DNA of 64,000 bases from Hyphomicrobiales bacterium (lineage in GTDB: Bacteria; Pseudomonadota; Alphaproteobacteria; Rhizobiales; Xanthobacteraceae). Of this stretch, positions 1 to 6,991 are shown piece by piece (within the stretch, counting starts at the first letter, position 1; each line of letters starts with the position of its first letter). Made by a program: the position numbers and the translations under genes. Location: contig JAFKKG010000013.1 in NCBI GenBank assembly GCA_017305715.1, forward strand, positions 370,061-434,060, read 5' to 3'. Below the pieces are notes generated by a model. The model was not told where the DNA came from and ran no database searches. It was given only the letters and a program-made list of their open reading frames with translations.

Positions 1-83
1 CGGTAGGTCAGGACATCGTAATTCTGATCGCGCGGTTCAATCGTCGCCAGTCTCATTTGCGTGCCGCACTTGATGCAGGGCAT
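1..83 (-). CDS. Small zinc-knuckle protein (partial, runs off the left edge)
   Basis: Reading leftwards from an ATG at 83 there are 27 codons with no stop before the window edge. The protein begins MPCIKCGTQM, so a CxxC pair (Cys3, Cys6) sits at the very N-terminus, as in short zinc-ribbon proteins; I recall very similar small proteins from Bradyrhizobium genomes. The second metal-binding CxxC, if there is one, would lie outside the window. No strong ribosome-binding site precedes the ATG. Function unknown. Confidence 0.5.
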   Translation of the reverse strand, partial: MPCIKCGTQMRLATIEPRDQNYDVLTY

Positions 84-391
84 TTCTATGCTGGTTTGAA
101 AGCGCGTGCAGGTTGGCGTCGGCCGAAAGGTTTGTAGCATTTGATCCCCATGTCCCCGAGGGCGACGCAACGCCACAAACCGTCGAACTCAAGCCCGAAT
201 CACTATGCCATACTGTTGACATGATTGGAATCAGGTCCGCTAGCCCGTATCGCTACGGGTCCAGATAGGAGATAATTCCTTGACGACGACGCCGGGATGC
301 TGGTCTCGGAAAGTGGCGCGCGGGCCAATCCGGCACAGACGACGGCCGGAACTATGCTAACGTCCCGGAGACGATATCGGAGAGGGCGACC
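84..391. other. Intergenic region with no gene seen
   Basis: About 300 bases separate the leftward zinc-knuckle gene from the rightward phasin gene. It should hold both promoters, but I see no convincing -35/-10 pair. A short perfect inverted repeat (cccgta / tacggg) lies near 244-259. A purine-rich stretch at about 379-388 (ggagagg) is the likely ribosome-binding site of the phasin gene. Confidence 0.4.
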
Positions 392-745
392 ATGATTGAA
401 CCGAAACTTGAAGTTCCGGCCGAGCTGCGCGATCTGGCCGAAAAGACCATTGATCAGGCGGAAAAGGCGTTCGGCATGTTCTTCGATGCCGCCGGCAAGT
501 CGATGACGTCGATGCCGGGGCCGGGCACCGAAATCTCGCGGCAGGCGCTGTCGTTTACCGAGCAGAACATGAAGGCTGCGTTCGAGCACGCCCGCAAGCT
601 GGTTCACGCGACCGACCTCCAGGAAGCGATGCGAATTCAGTCGGAATTCCTGCGCAGCCAGTTCACCAATGCCGGCGAGCATATGCGGCAGATCAGCGGT
701 GGTGTGATGTCGGCTGCCAAGGACGCGACCAAGGGCAAGTTCTGA
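392..745 (+). CDS. Phasin family protein
   Basis: A 117-residue protein with the amphipathic, helix-rich composition of phasin family proteins: an N-terminal leader (EVPAELRDLAEKTIDQAEKAF), a central stretch of alternating charged and hydrophobic residues, and a C-terminal segment, about residues 85-105, with the QSEFLRSQFTNAGEHMRQI pattern typical of alphaproteobacterial phasins. Phasins coat polyhydroxyalkanoate granules in the cytoplasm and limit their size; some related proteins bind other partners. The ATG at 392 follows a ggagagg ribosome-binding site at a normal distance. It stands alone and converges on a small membrane protein gene 37 bases downstream. Confidence 0.85.
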   Translation: MIEPKLEVPAELRDLAEKTIDQAEKAFGMFFDAAGKSMTSMPGPGTEISRQALSFTEQNMKAAFEHARKLVHATDLQEAMRIQSEFLRSQFTNAGEHMRQISGGVMSAAKDATKGKF

Positions 746-782
746 ACGGCCAGCGCCAGCGTACGCTCCGCTCGAAATCGCT

Positions 783-1037
783 CTAGCGGCGGCGTGCTAC
801 CGCGACGCCGAACAGGAAGGCGATAAACAGACTGGCGAACGGCGCTTCCCGGGTGATTGCGCTGATGGTGGAAAGCGGCTTTCCCGGTTGCCGTGCCGCC
901 GCGATCGCCTCGCTGAGACGATCGACCGCGGCCTGAAGCGCAGCGGATACTTCGGTGATCGTGCGCGATAGGTCGGTCGCGGTATCGATCGCGCGTTCTG
1001 CCATGTTGGGCTGCAGCGGTGGTGTTTCGATGCTCAC
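783..1037 (-). CDS. Small membrane-anchored hypothetical protein
   Basis: An 84-residue protein with a predicted amphipathic helical N-terminal part (AERAIDTATDLSRTITEVSAAL) and one C-terminal membrane segment (FASLFIAFLFGVAVA) ending in three arginines. This layout recalls small inner-membrane-anchored proteins of the DUF883/ElaB type, but I cannot assign it to a family. The open frame extends to 1328, but the upstream part is low-quality arginine-rich sequence. I prefer the GTG at 1037, which has a gaaag stretch upstream; an ATG at 1004, giving 73 residues, is the alternative. It is convergent with the phasin gene. Confidence 0.55.
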   Translation of the reverse strand: MSIETPPLQPNMAERAIDTATDLSRTITEVSAALQAAVDRLSEAIAAARQPGKPLSTISAITREAPFASLFIAFLFGVAVARRR

Positions 1038-1193
1038 CGGTCGGCTTTCACTGAAATCACTTCGGCAAGCACGCAAATGCGCGAGCGAGGGATTTGTTCC
1101 GTCAAACCCCTGCTTTCTGGCCGGCTCGAAGGCGGAACAATGGTCGTCGCCGGGATTTGATTCCAGGATCGAAATCAACCCGGGTTTTCCAAG

Positions 1194-1493
1194 ATGACGA
1201 GCGAGCTTTCGAGGCAATCTCACAGGACGCGCCGCGGCGGCACGCCATTGGCGGTGGCAATTGCCATCGCCATTGTCGGGGTGCTGGGGATGTTGGTCGT
1301 CGATCACGGCCCATGGAATAAGCCGCACGCGAAGACGGCGGTGGTGGCCAATATGACGACAACCGGGGACGCTGCCCGGAACGCCGGAGCGACCGTCATT
1401 CCGACCGAACCGAAGCGGCTGCTTGAACCCGATGCCCCGGGCCCGAGGCCCGTCTATCCGGTAAATCCGGCACTGCCGCCCAAGAATTTCTAG
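1194..1493 (+). CDS. Small single-pass membrane protein, hypothetical
   Basis: A 99-residue protein: a basic, polar N-terminus (about 16 residues), one hydrophobic membrane segment at about residues 17-36 (LAVAIAIAIVGVLGMLVV), then a soluble tail ending in a proline-rich segment (PGPRPVYPVNPALPPKNF). The topology suggests a cytoplasmic N-terminus with the tail in the periplasm. It is divergent from the small membrane protein at 783-1037 and separated from it by about 155 bases. I recognise no domain; function unknown. Confidence 0.55.
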   Translation: MTSELSRQSHRTRRGGTPLAVAIAIAIVGVLGMLVVDHGPWNKPHAKTAVVANMTTTGDAARNAGATVIPTEPKRLLEPDAPGPRPVYPVNPALPPKNF

Positions 1494-1504
1494 TTGTCCG
1501 ATAT

Positions 1505-1759
1505 TTAGTTCCCCGCGCGCTCCGTCGGGCTCAATACCCTCAGGGTGGCATCGATTCTCATGTGCACGCGCCGGGCAGCCAAATGAAACAGCCGGGTCCT
1601 GGTCTTGCCGATCCTGGTTTGCTCACCGATCTGAAATTGCCATTGCCAGACATCCGGCTCGATGGTGGCCGTGAGGCTATATTCGACATCCCTGTAAATC
1701 ACGAGTTGTCCCGCGTCTGTTGGAGCAACAGAGGAACAATTCTTTGCCGTTGCAATCAA
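1505..1759 (-). CDS. Small conserved hypothetical protein
   Basis: An 84-residue soluble protein whose middle (DVEYSLTATIEPDVWQWQF) has a natural amino-acid composition and reads like a short beta-rich protein; similar small proteins are, from memory, common in Bradyrhizobium. The start is uncertain: the frame opens with a TTG at 1759 and there is no ATG before the conserved-looking part. It is convergent with the membrane protein at 1194-1493, leaving 11 bases between the two stops. Function unknown. Confidence 0.5.
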   Translation of the reverse strand: MIATAKNCSSVAPTDAGQLVIYRDVEYSLTATIEPDVWQWQFQIGEQTRIGKTRTRLFHLAARRVHMRIDATLRVLSPTERAGN

Positions 1760-1862
1760 TCCGGGTGATTACGGAACGCGGGCTCGCGCTCTGCATGCTT
1801 CTCATGCGCATTGCGCGCTGGTCAGACCATCCGACGGCCGAAGTTCAGGGACTGGCGGCGCG

Positions 1863-2048
1863 TCAGCGGATGCTGACGAAAGCGCCCCATGCGGCGGCCA
1901 GTGCTGCGCCCACCAGGACGATGAGCGGGTTGGCGCAAAACGAACTGCCGTACTGGCACATCGTGACGCCGAGCGAGCCGATCTCGTGATGGCTTGCCGC
2001 ATAGAACAGGCCCGACAGGATCGCGAGCACGGTAGCGACGAAATACAT
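1863..2048 (-). CDS. Small two-helix membrane protein, hypothetical
   Basis: A 61-residue protein starting MYFVATVLAILSG. It has one membrane helix at residues 2-17, a polar loop with two cysteines (MCQYGSSFC) and a second helix near residues 41-57 (LIVLVGAALAAAWGAFV). The two loop cysteines could form a disulfide if the loop is periplasmic. The frame is open up to 2159, but the upstream part is arginine/histidine-rich noise, so the ATG at 2048 is chosen. Similar small proteins occur in Bradyrhizobium from memory; function unknown. Confidence 0.55.
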   Translation of the reverse strand: MYFVATVLAILSGLFYAASHHEIGSLGVTMCQYGSSFCANPLIVLVGAALAAAWGAFVSIR

Positions 2049-2143
2049 CAATGGCCTCCTCGCGATCCGGGAGCGCGCCGGCTGATGCCGCGCGTCCCCA
2101 TGTTTCCATTTCGAATGTCGACGTACCGAGCCGGTTTTTGCGC

Positions 2144-2230
2144 TTGACGCGTCGGGCAAATCAGCGGCACATCGTCATCATCGCCGATATCGTCAAGCTC
2201 GCGCCGGTCAAACGGCCGCGGGCTTTTTCA
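2144..2230 (+). repeat. Intergenic repeat, copy A, ending in a terminator-like hairpin
   Basis: It begins ttgacgcgtcgggcaaatca and contains cggcacatc and catcatcgc blocks shared with copy B at 2320-2408. It ends in an imperfect GC hairpin (2197-2223) followed by five T residues. The two copies lie 176 bases apart, in the same orientation, between a leftward gene and the prophage remnant. Confidence 0.6.
2197..2228 (+). terminator. Imperfect intrinsic terminator (copy A)
   Basis: The left arm gctcgcgccg pairs with cggccgcgggc, with one bulged base and a G-T pair, around a short gtcaaa loop, and is followed by ttttt. It is oriented for rightward transcription although no rightward gene lies just upstream. 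Confidence 0.5.
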
Positions 2231-2319
2231 TTTGCAGCAATGCTACCCGCAGGGAAGTTTCAAATTATCCAACCTGTTGCATCGCATTTTCCGTAATTTG
2301 TTGACGGCTCGAAAAACAT

Positions 2320-2408
2320 TTGACACGTCGGGCAAATCACCGGCACATCAACATCATCGCGAGAATTGACAAAGCCTGCGGCGGAGAAATCCGCCGCGGG
2401 CTTTTTGT
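2320..2408 (+). repeat. Intergenic repeat, copy B, ending in a strong terminator
   Basis: It begins ttgacacgtcgggcaaatca and matches copy A (2144-2230) in block order: the cgtcgggcaaatca head, the cggcacatc and catcatcgc blocks, then a GC-rich hairpin and T-run. The head motif recurs in inverted orientation at 34177-34200. Confidence 0.65.
2374..2406 (+). terminator. Strong intrinsic terminator (copy B)
   Basis: A 12-base-pair stem (gcctgcggcgga with tccgccgcgggc, only one G-T pair) closes a gaaa tetraloop and is followed by ttttt. This is a textbook Rho-independent terminator for rightward transcripts. No rightward gene lies upstream within 800 bases, so it may end an untranslated RNA or be a relic. 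Confidence 0.8.
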
Positions 2409-2655
2409 TTGACAAATTCCAATCGGACGGCGGCCGCACGTCACGACGCCTCATCTCCCAACGCCTGTCGCCTGAAGCGTCGTCAGCGTGCCGCCGTCCG
2501 AACCCATCATCTTTAGCCGGCACGCGCGAACGTGCCGGCGTGCGGCGTGGTGCAGAAGCCACGGCCGCAAGCGGCCCCTGCAGCAGGGATACGGTTCGCG
2601 CCCGAAATGATCGCGTCGCCGCGATCTGCCGCGCATTTATTCCAGAGAGAAGCCG

Positions 2656-2727
2656 ATGACCGCGTATCTGATATCGCTCGCGCTGATCGGCCTGATTGCA
2701 ATCGCAATATGGGAGGAGTCCTCATGA
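2656..2727 (+). CDS. Tiny membrane peptide at the head of the prophage remnant
   Basis: A 23-codon frame, MTAYLISLALIGLIAIAIWE plus three residues, is almost entirely one hydrophobic helix. An agagagaag ribosome-binding site lies at a good distance from the ATG, and the stop overlaps the next start (ATGA), which indicates translational coupling. From memory the same tiny gene precedes the next one in other Bradyrhizobium prophage remnants. Function unknown; a small membrane peptide of a phage operon is the best guess. Confidence 0.55.
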   Translation: MTAYLISLALIGLIAIAIWEESS

Positions 2728-2885
2728 GTGCCGATGTTATCCAGTTCATCCCGCGCCCCAGGAACGATCAGGAGCAGACGGATTTTCCGGCCATCGCGTT
2801 CCGTTCCGCCGTGCCTGATCTGAGCAGGGAACATGTCGATACAGCGGCGTGCGAGCATGTCGAGCCGGAAGGCGGCGAAACCTAA
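2724..2885 (+). CDS. Small prophage-associated hypothetical protein
   Basis: A 53-residue acidic protein starting MSADVIQFIPRPRND. The start ATG overlaps the upstream stop (ATGA) and a gggaggag ribosome-binding site lies just before it, so this start is favoured over the longer open frame that begins at 2532. From memory, near-identical VIQFIPRP proteins are common next to phage genes in Bradyrhizobium. It has no recognisable domain and ends directly before the GTG of the next gene. Confidence 0.6.
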   Translation: MSADVIQFIPRPRNDQEQTDFPAIAFRSAVPDLSREHVDTAACEHVEPEGGET

Positions 2886-3140
2886 GTGTCAACCCTCATC
2901 CAAATTCGTTTGCTGGCCCGCAGCCATACCAAGGCGGCGATCAACGTCCTCGTCAAAATCATGCAAAGCAAGGATGCCACGCCTGCGGCGCGCGTTTCCG
3001 CAGCCAACGCCATCCTTGATCGCGGTTGGGGCAAGGCCGCGCAACCATCGGAGAGCGGCAATGACGGTCCGGTCGAGTCCCCCCAACGCATCGAACGGGT
3101 CATCGTCAATCCTGAAGATCCCGACGGCGAAAGTATTTGA
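2886..3140 (+). CDS. Terminase-small-subunit-like phage protein
   Basis: An 84-residue protein beginning at a GTG immediately after the preceding stop. Its central part (AAINVLVKIMQSKDATPAARVSAANAILDRGWGK, read in short blocks) matches the helical unit found in small phage proteins that sit before the terminase large subunit: a short repeat-like helix pair, then a DRGWG element. In intact phages this position is occupied by the DNA-recognition (small) subunit of the packaging enzyme. It overlaps the start of the terminase-large reading frame by 80 bases in a different frame, a common arrangement for this cassette. Confidence 0.55.
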   Translation: MSTLIQIRLLARSHTKAAINVLVKIMQSKDATPAARVSAANAILDRGWGKAAQPSESGNDGPVESPQRIERVIVNPEDPDGESI

Positions 3141-3702
3141 GCCGTTGCTGCAGCCCGCCAGGTACCGCGGAGCCTTTGGGGGCAGGGGATCTGGAAAATC
3201 CCACTTCTTCGGGGAGCTTCTGGTCGAGACGTGCCAGGCCGAGCGCGGCACGCTCGCGGTCTGCATTCGCGAGTCGCAGCGGACGCTGGCGCAGTCGAGC
3301 AAGCGCTTGATCGAGAGCAAGATCACGGCACTCGGCGTCGGCAGCGGGTTCAGGCTCTATAGCGACAAGATCGAGACGCCGGGTGACGGCGTCATCATCT
3401 TCCGGGGGATGCAGGCTGAGGCAGTGAACTGGATCAAAGAGAAATCGCGAGGGCTGCGCGAAAGGCTGAAGGGCTGGAAGACGATCATCCTTGGCGCAAC
3501 CGCCGCGGCTCCGCTGGCTCTTCTGGAGCTTGTTGAACAACTCAAGCTGGCTGATCCGTCGTCATTCCTGCCGGAGCCGTGGGGCCAACGCATCGCACTG
3601 GGCCTTGCAATTGCCATGATCCTGCTTCGCCTGATCACGACCGGCCCGGTGGGCTCAAAGGGCGAGGAAGAGCCGGACCAAGACCTGAAGGCGGGTGAAT
3701 GA
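3061..3702 (+). CDS. Phage terminase large-subunit N-terminus fused in frame to a holin-like membrane protein
   Basis: This 213-residue frame is a chimera. Residues 1 to about 116 are the N-terminal part of a phage terminase ATPase: a substrate-entry segment (KVFEPLLQPARYRG), Walker A GGRGSGKS near residues 40-47, and the ETCQAERGTLAVCIRE strand. The Walker B region and nuclease domain that should follow are absent. From residue 117 (ATG at 3409) the sequence becomes a different protein of about 97 residues with two membrane helices (TIILGATAAAPLALLELV and IALGLAIAMILLRLI), resembling holin-like proteins of phage lysis cassettes. The packaging function is surely lost; the membrane part could still be made from its own ATG at 3409. 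The start chosen is the ATG at 3061; the frame is open further upstream but reads as noise. Confidence 0.6.
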   Translation: MTVRSSPPNASNGSSSILKIPTAKVFEPLLQPARYRGAFGGRGSGKSHFFGELLVETCQAERGTLAVCIRESQRTLAQSSKRLIESKITALGVGSGFRLYSDKIETPGDGVIIFRGMQAEAVNWIKEKSRGLRERLKGWKTIILGATAAAPLALLELVEQLKLADPSSFLPEPWGQRIALGLAIAMILLRLITTGPVGSKGEEEPDQDLKAGE

Positions 3703-3703
3703 C

Positions 3704-4087
3704 ATGTGGATGACCATCGTCAGCTTCCTCGGCGGTCCTGTCATCAAGGGCCTGATCGACGGCTACAAGGCAAAGCTCGCCGCTGGCAATACATCCGAGA
3801 AGATCGCCAGCGATACGGCAGCCAGTGAAATGGTCGTACAGACGGCGGAAATCAGGGCGCTGAACGAATACAAGATCGCCGCGCTGGGCCATTGGTACGA
3901 ACCCGACAAGATCATGGGCTACGCGGTTGCGATCTATTTCGCGAAGCTTTTGGTGTACGACAAGGTTCTTGGGCTTGGATCAACCGACCCGTTGGCAGGA
4001 TTTGCCGAGATGACGGCCAACCTGATCGTTGCCTTCTATTTCGCCAAGCGGGGCTTCGAAAACATCGCGCGGATCATCAAACGATGA
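3704..4087 (+). CDS. Phage holin-like membrane protein
   Basis: A 127-residue protein (MWMTIVSFLGGPVIKGLIDGYKAKLAAG...). It has an N-terminal amphipathic region, a charged middle (TAEIRALNEYKIAALGHWYEPDKIMGYAVAIYF, read in blocks) and a C-terminal hydrophobic segment near residues 103-118 (MTANLIVAFYFAKRGF). This matches small membrane proteins encoded in the lysis module of alphaproteobacterial phages and gene transfer agents. The ATG at 3704 lies just after the upstream stop at 3702; a GTG at 3695 would add three residues. Its stop overlaps the next start (ATGA), consistent with an operon remnant. Confidence 0.55.
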   Translation: MWMTIVSFLGGPVIKGLIDGYKAKLAAGNTSEKIASDTAASEMVVQTAEIRALNEYKIAALGHWYEPDKIMGYAVAIYFAKLLVYDKVLGLGSTDPLAGFAEMTANLIVAFYFAKRGFENIARIIKR

Positions 4088-4386
4088 GCACCCTGGAGAG
4101 TTCTGATGTCAGGGCCATTGTTGTCGAAACGCTTGCCGAACAGCAGCGGCTGCATCGCGACGATATCGATGCGGTGGTTCTAAAATCGGTTGCTACCGTC
4201 CTGTCGTCCTTTGGGGTCGAAGAAGACGACAGGAAGGAATTGCGCGCGGATTTTCAACATCTGAGGCGTTGGCGCCGAAGTGTGGAGCAGGCGCAGAGCT
4301 ATACTTTCAAGGCGGTGATCACCGTAATCGTCACAGGATTTGTAGGCGCAGTCTGGCTTGGCATCAAAGCAACGCTTGGCAAATGA
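4084..4386 (+). CDS. Phage-associated membrane-tail protein
   Basis: A 100-residue protein with a soluble, charged, helical N-terminal region (residues 1-75, rich in Glu/Asp/Arg) and one C-terminal membrane segment (AVITVIVTGFVGAVWLGI, about residues 78-95). The same architecture occurs in short phage proteins found beside holins. It is translationally coupled to the previous gene (ATGA overlap), so the ATG at 4084 is preferred over the longer open frame from 3892. Function not assignable beyond membership of the prophage lysis region. Confidence 0.5.
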   Translation: MSTLESSDVRAIVVETLAEQQRLHRDDIDAVVLKSVATVLSSFGVEEDDRKELRADFQHLRRWRRSVEQAQSYTFKAVITVIVTGFVGAVWLGIKATLGK

Positions 4387-4502
4387 GAACGGGATACTCG
4401 CGTAGGTGCCGGTAACTCAGCCTCGAGATACTGCAACGCAGTACTTGCTCTGCCTGACGCACTGAGCGTTATCGATCCGAAAATTCAAATCGTCGAACTT
4501 GG

Positions 4503-4940
4503 ATGTCGCCAATGTACCGGATTCGCGAGGTGGATGGCAGCGACGACGACGTTGCGGACGCGCTCTCTGAGCTTCACCGGCTGACATTCTTCGATTGTGC
4601 GCCGATTCCGGGATTCGATCATGGGCATTGGTGGCTGGCTTACCAGAAGACGGAGCCGGTTGCCTTTGCGGGAGTAATCGCCTCGGCTTATGTACCCAAC
4701 GCCGGCTATTTCTGCCGGGTAGGTGTGCTGAGAAGGCACTGGGGAGCGGGCCTTCAATTGCGTTTAATGCGCGCGTTGGAAGCGCGGGCACGGCTCAATG
4801 GCTGGTGTTCGGTGATCTCAGATACGACTGACAATGTGGCGTCGGCCAATAATTTCATCCGCGCCGGGTATCGGCTTTATCAGCCGCCGATCCCATGGGC
4901 TTGGCCGAACACGTTGTACTGGCGCAAGCTCATTCAATAA
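4503..4940 (+). CDS. GNAT family N-acetyltransferase
   Basis: A 145-residue acetyltransferase of the GCN5-related fold. The central core contains strand 4 (AGYFCRVGVLRRHWGAGLQLRLM, read as two blocks), which ends in the acetyl-CoA pyrophosphate loop of the R/Q-x-x-G-x-G/A type (RRHWGAG), followed by the helix LMRALEARAR. Substrate unknown. It lies just downstream of the prophage membrane genes, where GNAT proteins of this kind are often found, so it probably travelled with the phage. The open frame begins MSPMYRIREV at 4503; a second ATG lies three codons later. Confidence 0.75.
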   Translation: MSPMYRIREVDGSDDDVADALSELHRLTFFDCAPIPGFDHGHWWLAYQKTEPVAFAGVIASAYVPNAGYFCRVGVLRRHWGAGLQLRLMRALEARARLNGWCSVISDTTDNVASANNFIRAGYRLYQPPIPWAWPNTLYWRKLIQ

Positions 4941-5193
4941 CGCCACTTTCCCCCGGGAGCCGGTCGGCTGATGTGCTCGGGCTGATTACCTGTATAACAA
5001 GCCGAGTAAAGACCGGTGACCGGTTCGCTCGTGCGGAATCAGAGGGAGCGTGCCTTCAGGCTCCGGCTGTACCATGCTGGCGCAGGCAGACTAGGCATGT
5101 TCCACGCGCCTTGATCATTGGTGATCAGGGGGTAAAGTAGCCAGGCCCGACCGCCACTATTTCGCAAACGACAGATCGGGCAAGGAAACGCCA

Positions 5194-6426
5194 ATGCCAA
5201 TGGCAGGGGATGGCCGCAGGCCCGATGAAGACTCGCTCGCGGGACCGGGTACGGATATCTATACCGCCATGGTGGCGCGTGCCAGGGCGCTGATTCCGAA
5301 ATTGTGTGAACGCGCCGCCAGGACCGAACAATTGCGACGCCTGCCGCCGGAAACCGAGCGCGACTTGCATGACGCCGGTCTGTTCCGGATCGTGCAGCCC
5401 AAACGTGTCGGCGGCTCCGAACTCGACTATGTTGCACTGGTCGATTGTGCCGATGCGCTGGGGCAGGCCGATGCTTCCGTAGCGTGGAATTTTGCCAACC
5501 TGGCCAGCCACCACTGGATGCTGGGCATGTTTGACCGGCATGCTCAGGACGCGGTCTGGAACAAAGACGCGAATGCCTTGATCGCCTCGTCATTCATTTT
5601 TCCGGCCGGCCGGGCCAGAAAAGTCGATGGCGGATACGTTCTCAATGGTCATTGGCCGTTTTCGTCGGGTGTCGAATCCTGCGACTGGAACATGCTCGCC
5701 AGCGTGGTTTCATCCGACGACGAGGCTGACGGTATCGAGTACCGCCTCTTCCTGCTCAACAAGAGCGACTACAAGATCAACGATACCTGGAACGCGACCG
5801 GTCTGTGCGGGACTGGATCGAACGATGTCAGGGTCGTGGACGCCTTCATTGCGGAGCAGATGACGGTAGCCATCAGCGATCTCACCGGCGGCCCGACGCC
5901 TGGAAGCGCGGTCAATCCAAACGCGCTTTATGCGCTACCAGTGTTCTCGCTGTTTCCTTACGTATTATCCGGCGTTGGCCTCGGCAACGCGCAAGCCTGC
6001 TTGAATGATTATGTGGAATTCGCGCGCCACCGGGCTTCGACGTACAATCGCGCCAAGCTTAGCGACATGCAGACAACGCAGATCAAGATCGCCGAGGCAT
6101 CTGCCAAGATCGATGCCGCCCGGCTGGTCATGCGCACAAACTGCATCGACGCCATGGCACATGCCCGGCATGGCCGAATTCCCGATATTGCGGACAAAAC
6201 GCGACTGCGCCGCGATGGCGCGTTTTCGGTCAACCTCTGCACCGACGCCGTATCGCTGTTGTTCGCGGCAAGCGGCGCGCGCAGCCTGTTTACGTCAGGC
6301 GCGTTGCAGCGCCAGTTTCGCGACGCGCATGCGGTGAATTCGCACCTCGCATTCAATTTCGATGCGGCCGGAACCAACTATGGACGTGTGGCGCTTGGCC
6401 TGCCGTCCGAAAATCTGACGCTCTGA
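5194..6426 (+). CDS. Two-component flavin-dependent monooxygenase, oxygenase subunit (acyl-CoA dehydrogenase fold)
   Basis: A 410-residue protein of the HsaA/HpaB-C2 type: an N-terminal helical domain (RLPPETERDLHDAGLFRIVQP), a middle beta domain (GGYVLNGHWPFSSGVESCDW, residues about 148-167) and a C-terminal four-helix domain (AHAVNSHLAFNFDAAG). The WPFSSG block is characteristic of enzymes that use reduced flavin supplied by a separate reductase to hydroxylate aromatic or heteroaromatic rings. The reductase gene follows after 10 bases, which supports this over a true acyl-CoA dehydrogenase. An aagga ribosome-binding site precedes the ATG. Substrate not deducible. Confidence 0.82.
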   Translation: MPMAGDGRRPDEDSLAGPGTDIYTAMVARARALIPKLCERAARTEQLRRLPPETERDLHDAGLFRIVQPKRVGGSELDYVALVDCADALGQADASVAWNFANLASHHWMLGMFDRHAQDAVWNKDANALIASSFIFPAGRARKVDGGYVLNGHWPFSSGVESCDWNMLASVVSSDDEADGIEYRLFLLNKSDYKINDTWNATGLCGTGSNDVRVVDAFIAEQMTVAISDLTGGPTPGSAVNPNALYALPVFSLFPYVLSGVGLGNAQACLNDYVEFARHRASTYNRAKLSDMQTTQIKIAEASAKIDAARLVMRTNCIDAMAHARHGRIPDIADKTRLRRDGAFSVNLCTDAVSLLFAASGARSLFTSGALQRQFRDAHAVNSHLAFNFDAAGTNYGRVALGLPSENLTL

Positions 6427-6436
6427 GGCGAGGTGG

Positions 6437-6991
6437 ATGTCCGACGCTCCCAAACATCCCGCCGATCCGGCCAACGAATTCGCCAGCGATAATTCGGCGA
6501 TCGATCCGCGTGATTTCCGCAATGCGCTGGGTACCTTTGCCACCGGCGTCACCATCGTGACGGCGATGGCCGCCGATGGAAAGCCGTATGGCGTGACCTG
6601 CAACTCCTTTGCATCGGTCTCGCTGAACCCGCCGCTGGTTTTGTGGAGCCTCGGCATGTTCTCGCAGGGCTTGACCATCTTCCAGAACGCCAGCCATTTC
6701 ACCGTCAATATTCTCGGCATTTCCCAACAGGCACTGGCGTCCCAATTTGCGAAATCTTCCGGCGACAAATTTGCCGGGGTGAACTGGACGCCGGGGCTTG
6801 GTAACGCGCCGGTGCTTGCCGACAGCGTCGCGAATTTCCAATGTCGCGCGGCCAATCGATATTACGGTGGTGACCACATTATCTTCCTGGGGGCTGTCGA
6901 GGCCTATGCTTATAATCGGCAGGAGCCGCTGCTATTTGCGCGGGGCGGCTTTGGCGGATTTCTGCCTGACGGCGGTGGCAAATCCGGATGA
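6437..6991 (+). CDS. Flavin reductase family protein (monooxygenase partner)
   Basis: A 184-residue flavin reductase of the HpaC/HsaB split-barrel family: RNALGTFATGVTIVTA at the start of the domain, then VTCNSFASVSLNPPLVLWSL for flavin binding, and GDHIIFLGAVEAY near the C-terminus, the usual GDH motif. It should reduce FMN or FAD with NAD(P)H and pass the free flavin to the oxygenase encoded immediately upstream. The first 20 residues are a polar extension. Its stop overlaps the start of the TetR gene (ATGA), so the three genes are probably one transcript. Confidence 0.88.
   Translation: MSDAPKHPADPANEFASDNSAIDPRDFRNALGTFATGVTIVTAMAADGKPYGVTCNSFASVSLNPPLVLWSLGMFSQGLTIFQNASHFTVNILGISQQALASQFAKSSGDKFAGVNWTPGLGNAPVLADSVANFQCRAANRYYGGDHIIFLGAVEAYAYNRQEPLLFARGGFGGFLPDGGGKSG

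Noticed and set aside
2532-2723. A longer N-terminus for the small phage-associated protein at 2724
   Set aside because: The upstream part has no natural composition, and the ATG at 2724 has a strong ribosome-binding site and couples to the upstream stop.
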